The notes under the pieces were generated by a model. The model ran no database searches, was not told the DNA's origin, and worked only from the letters and a program-made list of their open reading frames with translations. From an uncultured Ruminococcus sp. (GTDB lineage Bacteria > Bacillota > Clostridia > Oscillospirales > Acutalibacteraceae): a stretch of 64,000 bases of DNA. Where the stretch lies: contig CACWOX010000001.1 of NCBI GenBank assembly GCA_902762615.1, positions 1 through 64,000 on the forward strand, written 5' to 3'. Shown in pieces: positions 59,946-64,000 of this stretch; position 1 is the stretch's first letter; every line of letters begins with the position of its first letter. A program made the position numbers and the translations under genes.

Positions 59946-61388
59946 ATGGCAAAAATCAGAACACGCTTTGCTCCGTCGCCGACCGGCTATATGCACGTCG
60001 GCAACCTGCGCACGGCGCTTTATGCTTACCTTATCGCCAAAAAGGAAGGCGGCGACTTCATTCTGCGCATTGAGGACACCGACCGTGAACGCCTGAAAGA
60101 CGGCGCAATGGACATCATCTACGACACACTGAAGGAAACAGGTCTGCTTTGGGACGAAGGTCCTGACGTGGGCGGTGCATTCGGTCCCTATATCCAGTCG
60201 GAACGCAAGCCTATCTATATGGAGTACGCACGCAAGCTGGTGGAAACGGGACACGCCTACTACTGCTTCTGCACCAAGGAGCGTCTGGAATCGCTGCACA
60301 CCGAGGCGGGCGGCATTGCCAAGTACGACGGTCACTGCCGCGACATTTCTCTTGAAGAAGCCGACAGACGCATTGCAGCCGGAGAGCCTTTTGTCATCCG
60401 CCAGAAGATGCCCCGTGAAGGCACATCTTCCTTTGAGGACGCTGTATTCGGACTGGTGGAGATAGACAATGCCGAGCTGGAAGATCAGATTCTCATTAAA
60501 TCCGACGGCTATCCCACCTACAATTTTGCCAACGTCATCGACGATCACCTCATGGCAATCACCCATGTCGTGCGCGGCAACGAATATCTTTCCTCCACAC
60601 CGAAGTACAACCTGCTCTACGACGCATTCGGCTGGGAGCGTCCGGTCTACGTCCATTGCGCCCCCGTCATGAAGGACGCGCACAATAAACTCTCCAAGCG
60701 CAACGGCGACGCAAGCTATCAGGATTTAATCGCAAAGGGATACGTCTCCGAGGCAGTTCTCAATTACATCGCCCTGCTGGGCTGGAGTCCCAAGGGCGAG
60801 GAAGAAAAATTCACCCTTGCCGAGATGACGCAGGTATTTGACATCAGCGGTATTTCCAAATCCCCCGCGATATTCGACCCGGAGAAGCTGCGCTGGCTCA
60901 ACGCCGAATACATCCGCGCCATGAGCGACGAGGATTTCCATAAAGCCGCTCTGCCCTTTATCCGTCAGGCTGTTCAATCCGAAACTGCCGACACCGCGCT
61001 GATTGCGAAATGTCTGCACCAGCGCACCGAGGTTCTGGGAGAAATCGGGGCACAGATCGACTTTATCGACACACTGGACGATTATTCGCCCGACCTGTTC
61101 ATCAATAAGAAATCGAAATCCACATTGGAGAGCAGCAAGACCATGCTCGAAGCGGTCATTCCCGCACTGGAAGCCCTTCCCGACTGGTCGCAGGAAGCCA
61201 TTCACGACTGCCTGATCGGCATGGCGGCAAAGATGGAAGTCAAGAACGGTCTGCTCATGTGGCCCGTGAGAATCGCTGCTTCCGGCAGAACAGTCACGCC
61301 CGGCGGCGCGGTGGAAGTGCTGGGCATTCTGGGACGCGAGGAATCGCTGCGCAGGCTGAAAATTGGGCTGGAAAAGTGCCATGCGTAA
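59946..61388 (+). CDS. gltX: Glutamate--tRNA ligase
   Basis: A 480-residue class I synthetase charging tRNA-Glu. The HIGH-type motif is [16 protein letters not shown] and the KMSKS-type motif is HNKLSKRNG. The C-terminal anticodon-binding region is complete. No T-box leader is seen; the leader is about 75 bases. The presence of glnS in the same operon suggests it charges tRNA-Glu only, without need for misacylated Glu-tRNA-Gln. Confidence 0.96.
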   Translation: MAKIRTRFAPSPTGYMHVGNLRTALYAYLIAKKEGGDFILRIEDTDRERLKDGAMDIIYDTLKETGLLWDEGPDVGGAFGPYIQSERKPIYMEYARKLVETGHAYYCFCTKERLESLHTEAGGIAKYDGHCRDISLEEADRRIAAGEPFVIRQKMPREGTSSFEDAVFGLVEIDNAELEDQILIKSDGYPTYNFANVIDDHLMAITHVVRGNEYLSSTPKYNLLYDAFGWERPVYVHCAPVMKDAHNKLSKRNGDASYQDLIAKGYVSEAVLNYIALLGWSPKGEEEKFTLAEMTQVFDISGISKSPAIFDPEKLRWLNAEYIRAMSDEDFHKAALPFIRQAVQSETADTALIAKCLHQRTEVLGEIGAQIDFIDTLDDYSPDLFINKKSKSTLESSKTMLEAVIPALEALPDWSQEAIHDCLIGMAAKMEVKNGLLMWPVRIAASGRTVTPGGAVEVLGILGREESLRRLKIGLEKCHA

Positions 61389-61420
61389 GCGCTCATGTTG
61401 GGCGCTGAAAGGGTTTGTGA

Positions 61421-61881
61421 ATGATGGAAGATTATTTTGCCGATTACGACGTTTACTCGGATGACAGCATCGTCAATATTCTGCCTGACGGAATCGAATG
61501 TTCCGACGGCAGGAAAATTCTGTTTGACGAGTGTGCGCGGAATTATTATCACCACATTGGAAGTAAGCCTGACGCAAAATACATCGGTGAAAAAGATGCG
61601 GACGACGGAAGTTTCATATTCTACTGTTCTCCGCATCCTGTTATGGTGAAGTTTTTGCCACGCTTTCTCTCAAAATCCGTTCAGCAACGGATGACCGATT
61701 GGGAGAAACAAATGAATAAATACGGGTATTTATTCTTCCGTGAGCAGCATTCTGTTGGGACGAAGACCGACAGAGACGGGATATTGCTTTTGAAAAATTG
61801 GAAGCATTAAGACGCTCCGTTCCTGATTTGGATGAAGAAAAAGAACTGGAAGAATACAGAAAAGAAAGATACAGAGTGTAA
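61421..61881 (+). pseudogene. Small protein of unknown function, probably frameshifted
   Basis: The frame opened by ATG 61421 encodes 129 residues and stops at 61810. A second frame carries on to a stop at 61881 with a normal-looking charged C-terminus (RDIAFEKLEALRRSVPD, then EEKELEEYRKERYRV). The second frame has an in-frame stop at 61741, so a one- or two-base slip between about 61745 and 61780 would join the two. The intact product would be about 150 residues. No known family is recognised. It sits between gltX and glnS. Confidence 0.55.
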
Positions 61882-61914
61882 GAATACAGTTGAATACACC
61901 GAGGAGGAATTACA

Positions 61915-63609
61915 TTGGCTGACAATAATGAAATAAAGGACACATCACCCGAAATCAGCAACTTCATTGCCGATTTCATCAAGGAGGACATTGCCCCCGG
62001 CGGACAGTTTGAGGGCATGACGGTACACACCCGTTTTCCGCCGGAGCCAAACGGCTGCCTGCACATCGGGCACGTCAAGGCGCTCTGCATTGACTTCGGC
62101 ATGGCGGAGAAATTCGGCGGCATTTACAACCTGCGCATGGACGACACCAACCCCACCAAGGAGCGCGAGGAATTTGTCGAAGCGATCAAGGACGACATCC
62201 ACTGGATGGGCTTTGACTGGGGAGACAGATACCATTTTGCTTCGGAATATTTTGAAGAAACCTATCAGTATGCGGTTGAGCTGATTGAAAAAGGGCTTGC
62301 TTACGTCTGCGAACTGACCCCCGAACAGATGAAGGAAATGCGCGGCACCCACGACACCCCCGCGCAGAGTCCTTACCGTGACCGTCCCATAGAGGAAAGT
62401 CTCGATCTGTTCAAACGCATGAGAGCGGGAGAATTTGAGGACGGAAAGTACACGCTCCGGGCGAAGATAGACCTTGCCTCCGGCAACTGGAATATGCGCG
62501 ACCCCGTCATCTACCGCATCAAGCACGTCACCCACCACAGGACGGGCGACGAGTGGTGCATCTATCCGATGTACGACTTCGCCCACCCCATCGGCGACGC
62601 GATAGAGCACATCACCCATTCGCTCTGCTCACTGGAATATGAAGATCACCGCCCGCTCTACAACTGGGTCATTGAAAACATCTCTGCTCCCTCCAAACCG
62701 AGACAGATTGAATTTGCACGACTCGGCATAGATTATACTGTGCTTAGCAAGCGCAAATTGAGAAAGCTTATCGAGGAAGGTATCGTTTCCGGCTGGGACG
62801 ACCCGAGAATGCCCACATTGGCAGCTCTCAGGCGCAGGGGCTACACTCCCGCTTCCATCCGTAATTTCTGTGATCGCATAGGCGTCGCCAAGAACGACAA
62901 CGTGGTGCAGTGGAGCTTTTTGGAGCACTGTCTGCGCGAGGATCTGAACGCCAACGCCATTCGCGCTATGGCAGTCATCGACCCGGTCAAGCTGATTATC
63001 ACCAATTATCCCGAAGGGAAGAACGAACCGTTTGAGATAGAGAACAACCCGCTCAACGAACTGGAAGGCATGAGAAACATCACCTTCAGCCGTGAGCTTT
63101 ACATCGAAGCCGACGACTTCATGGAGGAGCCGCCGAAGAAATACTTCCGCATGTTCCCCGGTAATTATGTCCGTCTCAAAGGCGCCTACATCGTCAAATG
63201 CACCGGCTGCAAGAAGGACGAGAACGGCAAGGTAATCGAGGTCTATGCAGAATACGACCCGAGCACACGCGGCGGCAACCCGCCGGAGGGCTTGAAGGTC
63301 AAGGGCACGATTCACTGGGTGAATGCCGCCGACTGCGTGGAAGGAGAAGTGCGTCTCTTTGACCGCCTGTTTGACATTCCCAACCCCGACGCCGCCGACG
63401 TGGATTTCATGGAGCACGTCAATCCCCATTCCCTCACAGTCAAAACCGGCTGCAAATTTGAGCCGTGTTTAAAACTCGCGCAACAGGGCGAGGGATTCCA
63501 GTTCCTGCGCCTCGGCTATTTCTGCGCCGACAGCGTGGATTCCACCCCCGCCCACCTCGTATTCAACCGCTCGGTCGAGCTGAAGGATTCGTATAACTTC
63601 AAGGGCTGA
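61915..63609 (+). CDS. glnS: Glutamine--tRNA ligase
   Basis: A 564-residue class I synthetase charging tRNA-Gln directly. The HIGH motif is EPNGCLHIGHVKAL, followed by MDDTNP, and the KMSKS-type loop is YTVLSKRKLRKLI. The C-terminal two beta-barrels for anticodon binding are complete. Many Firmicutes lack GlnRS and use GatCAB; its presence is typical of several Clostridia and is thought to trace to gene transfer. Start is TTG with GAGGAGG upstream. Confidence 0.96.
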   Translation: MADNNEIKDTSPEISNFIADFIKEDIAPGGQFEGMTVHTRFPPEPNGCLHIGHVKALCIDFGMAEKFGGIYNLRMDDTNPTKEREEFVEAIKDDIHWMGFDWGDRYHFASEYFEETYQYAVELIEKGLAYVCELTPEQMKEMRGTHDTPAQSPYRDRPIEESLDLFKRMRAGEFEDGKYTLRAKIDLASGNWNMRDPVIYRIKHVTHHRTGDEWCIYPMYDFAHPIGDAIEHITHSLCSLEYEDHRPLYNWVIENISAPSKPRQIEFARLGIDYTVLSKRKLRKLIEEGIVSGWDDPRMPTLAALRRRGYTPASIRNFCDRIGVAKNDNVVQWSFLEHCLREDLNANAIRAMAVIDPVKLIITNYPEGKNEPFEIENNPLNELEGMRNITFSRELYIEADDFMEEPPKKYFRMFPGNYVRLKGAYIVKCTGCKKDENGKVIEVYAEYDPSTRGGNPPEGLKVKGTIHWVNAADCVEGEVRLFDRLFDIPNPDAADVDFMEHVNPHSLTVKTGCKFEPCLKLAQQGEGFQFLRLGYFCADSVDSTPAHLVFNRSVELKDSYNFKG

Positions 63610-63638
63610 TTTTTGCCCGATTTTTTCCGATAAATATG

Positions 63639-63692
63639 CCGCCCCGAAGAGCCGCTTCTCATTGGAAGCAAACCCTTCGGGGCGGTTTTTTT
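63639..63692. terminator. Terminator after glnS
   Basis: CCGCCCCGAAG (63639-63649) pairs perfectly with CTTCGGGGCGG (63675-63685), followed by seven T. It can also end the convergent gene. Confidence 0.9.
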
Positions 63693-63695
63693 CAT

Positions 63696-64000
63696 TTATT
63701 CTTTTGTTCTCTTCATAAGTCTCTCGATTTCCCGCTCGGTGTCGGCTATGACCGTTTCCTCGGTGAATCCCCACTCGTTTTTAAGCGCGTCGAGGATGCG
63801 TCTTTGCGTGTCCGCCGCGCTTTGGTAATCGCCGAGTATCTCATATATCATTGCGATTCCCTGAAGGGCGTCAGTATATCGCGGCTTATTCTCCTCATCG
63901 GCAGCATACGAAAGCTCGTAATATTTTATGGCGCTTTGGTACTCGCACTTCCTTGCGTAATACTGAGCGGTTTCAAAAAGAAAGCCGCCGTCGTCACAAT
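63696..64000 (-). CDS. TPR-repeat protein, C-terminal part
   Basis: An open frame without start, running off the right edge: its last 100 residues are visible. It reads like tetratricopeptide repeats (FLFETAQYYARKCEYQSAIK, then YTDALQGIAMIYEILGDYQS) and ends in a charged helix (EREIERLMKRTKE). The hydrophobic pattern and A/Y/G positions fit at least two TPR units. The full protein and its role cannot be judged from this window. Confidence 0.75.
   Translation of the reverse strand, partial: CDDGGFLFETAQYYARKCEYQSAIKYYELSYAADEENKPRYTDALQGIAMIYEILGDYQSAADTQRRILDALKNEWGFTEETVIADTEREIERLMKRTKE

Overview
The window looks like a chromosomal segment of a Gram-positive, spore-forming member of the Clostridia, most likely an Oscillospiraceae/Ruminococcus-type gut organism. 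The support is a Spo0A-type regulator, a SpoIVB peptidase, the ctsR-mcsA-mcsB-clpC stress operon, LytR-CpsA-Psr wall-polymer ligases, meso-diaminopimelate dehydrogenase, lipoprotein glycosidases, strong AGGAGG-type ribosome binding sites with frequent TTG/GTG starts, and sigma-A promoters very close to TTGACA-N17-TATAAT. The genus is inferred from gene content only. I see no rRNA, tRNA, CRISPR array, insertion sequence or complete prophage.

Layout. 0-3 kb: a MarR regulator under a near-perfect promoter with an overlapping inverted repeat, a DegV lipid-binding protein and a CofE-like ligase. 3-10 kb (minus strand): a housekeeping run era - yqzL-like - recO - GNAT - Rpn-type nuclease (frameshifted in a 12-bp repeat) - mutS2 - membrane protein. 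10-12 kb: a peroxide-response operon (gpx - TSCPD protein - ohrR) with a 24-bp perfect palindrome at its transcription start. 12-17.5 kb: an SDR, an alpha-amylase lipoprotein, a LexA/CI-like S24 repressor with its own operator-like repeats, and a GH114 lipoprotein. 17.5-20.5 kb: a three-gene ABC importer of the TrpXYZ type. 20.6-22.2 kb: a VTC/DUF4956 pair. 22.2-26 kb: DUF1292 protein, alanine racemase, lipid kinase and AI-2E family transporter. 26-27.2 kb: a Spo0A-like regulator whose receiver has lost its phosphorylation residues, with two tandem perfect 0A boxes upstream. 27.2-32.3 kb: glyA, comF, recD2 and a small membrane protein. 32.4-34.8 kb: a membrane GGDEF-EAL protein. 34.9-39.8 kb: clpC-mcsB-mcsA-ctsR (minus strand) with a CtsR box. 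39.9-50 kb: a long cell-envelope region with two LCP proteins, gapA, an L,D-transpeptidase homologue lacking its catalytic Cys, a Thr-rich membrane protein, a transglutaminase-like secreted protein and a 899-residue Cys-hydrolase/Fn3/BIG2 protein. The last two end in the same roughly 130-residue domain. 50-53 kb: a GC-rich structured intergenic island, ddh and spoIVB. 53-56.8 kb: a TIR-like/Sel1-repeat protein with a very long acidic linker, and a TIGR00266 protein. 56.8-64 kb: a small protein coupled to a GH3 glycosidase, gltX - small broken gene - glnS, and the end of a TPR protein running off the right edge.

How it fits together. Most of the window is core biology: repair, translation, proteostasis and wall synthesis. 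The accessory interest lies in four places: the pseudo-receiver Spo0A with its 0A boxes, the 44-50 kb secreted-protein cluster with its shared C-terminal module and a probably dead YkuD enzyme, the TIR-like/Sel1 protein, and the structured 50.2-50.5 kb island.
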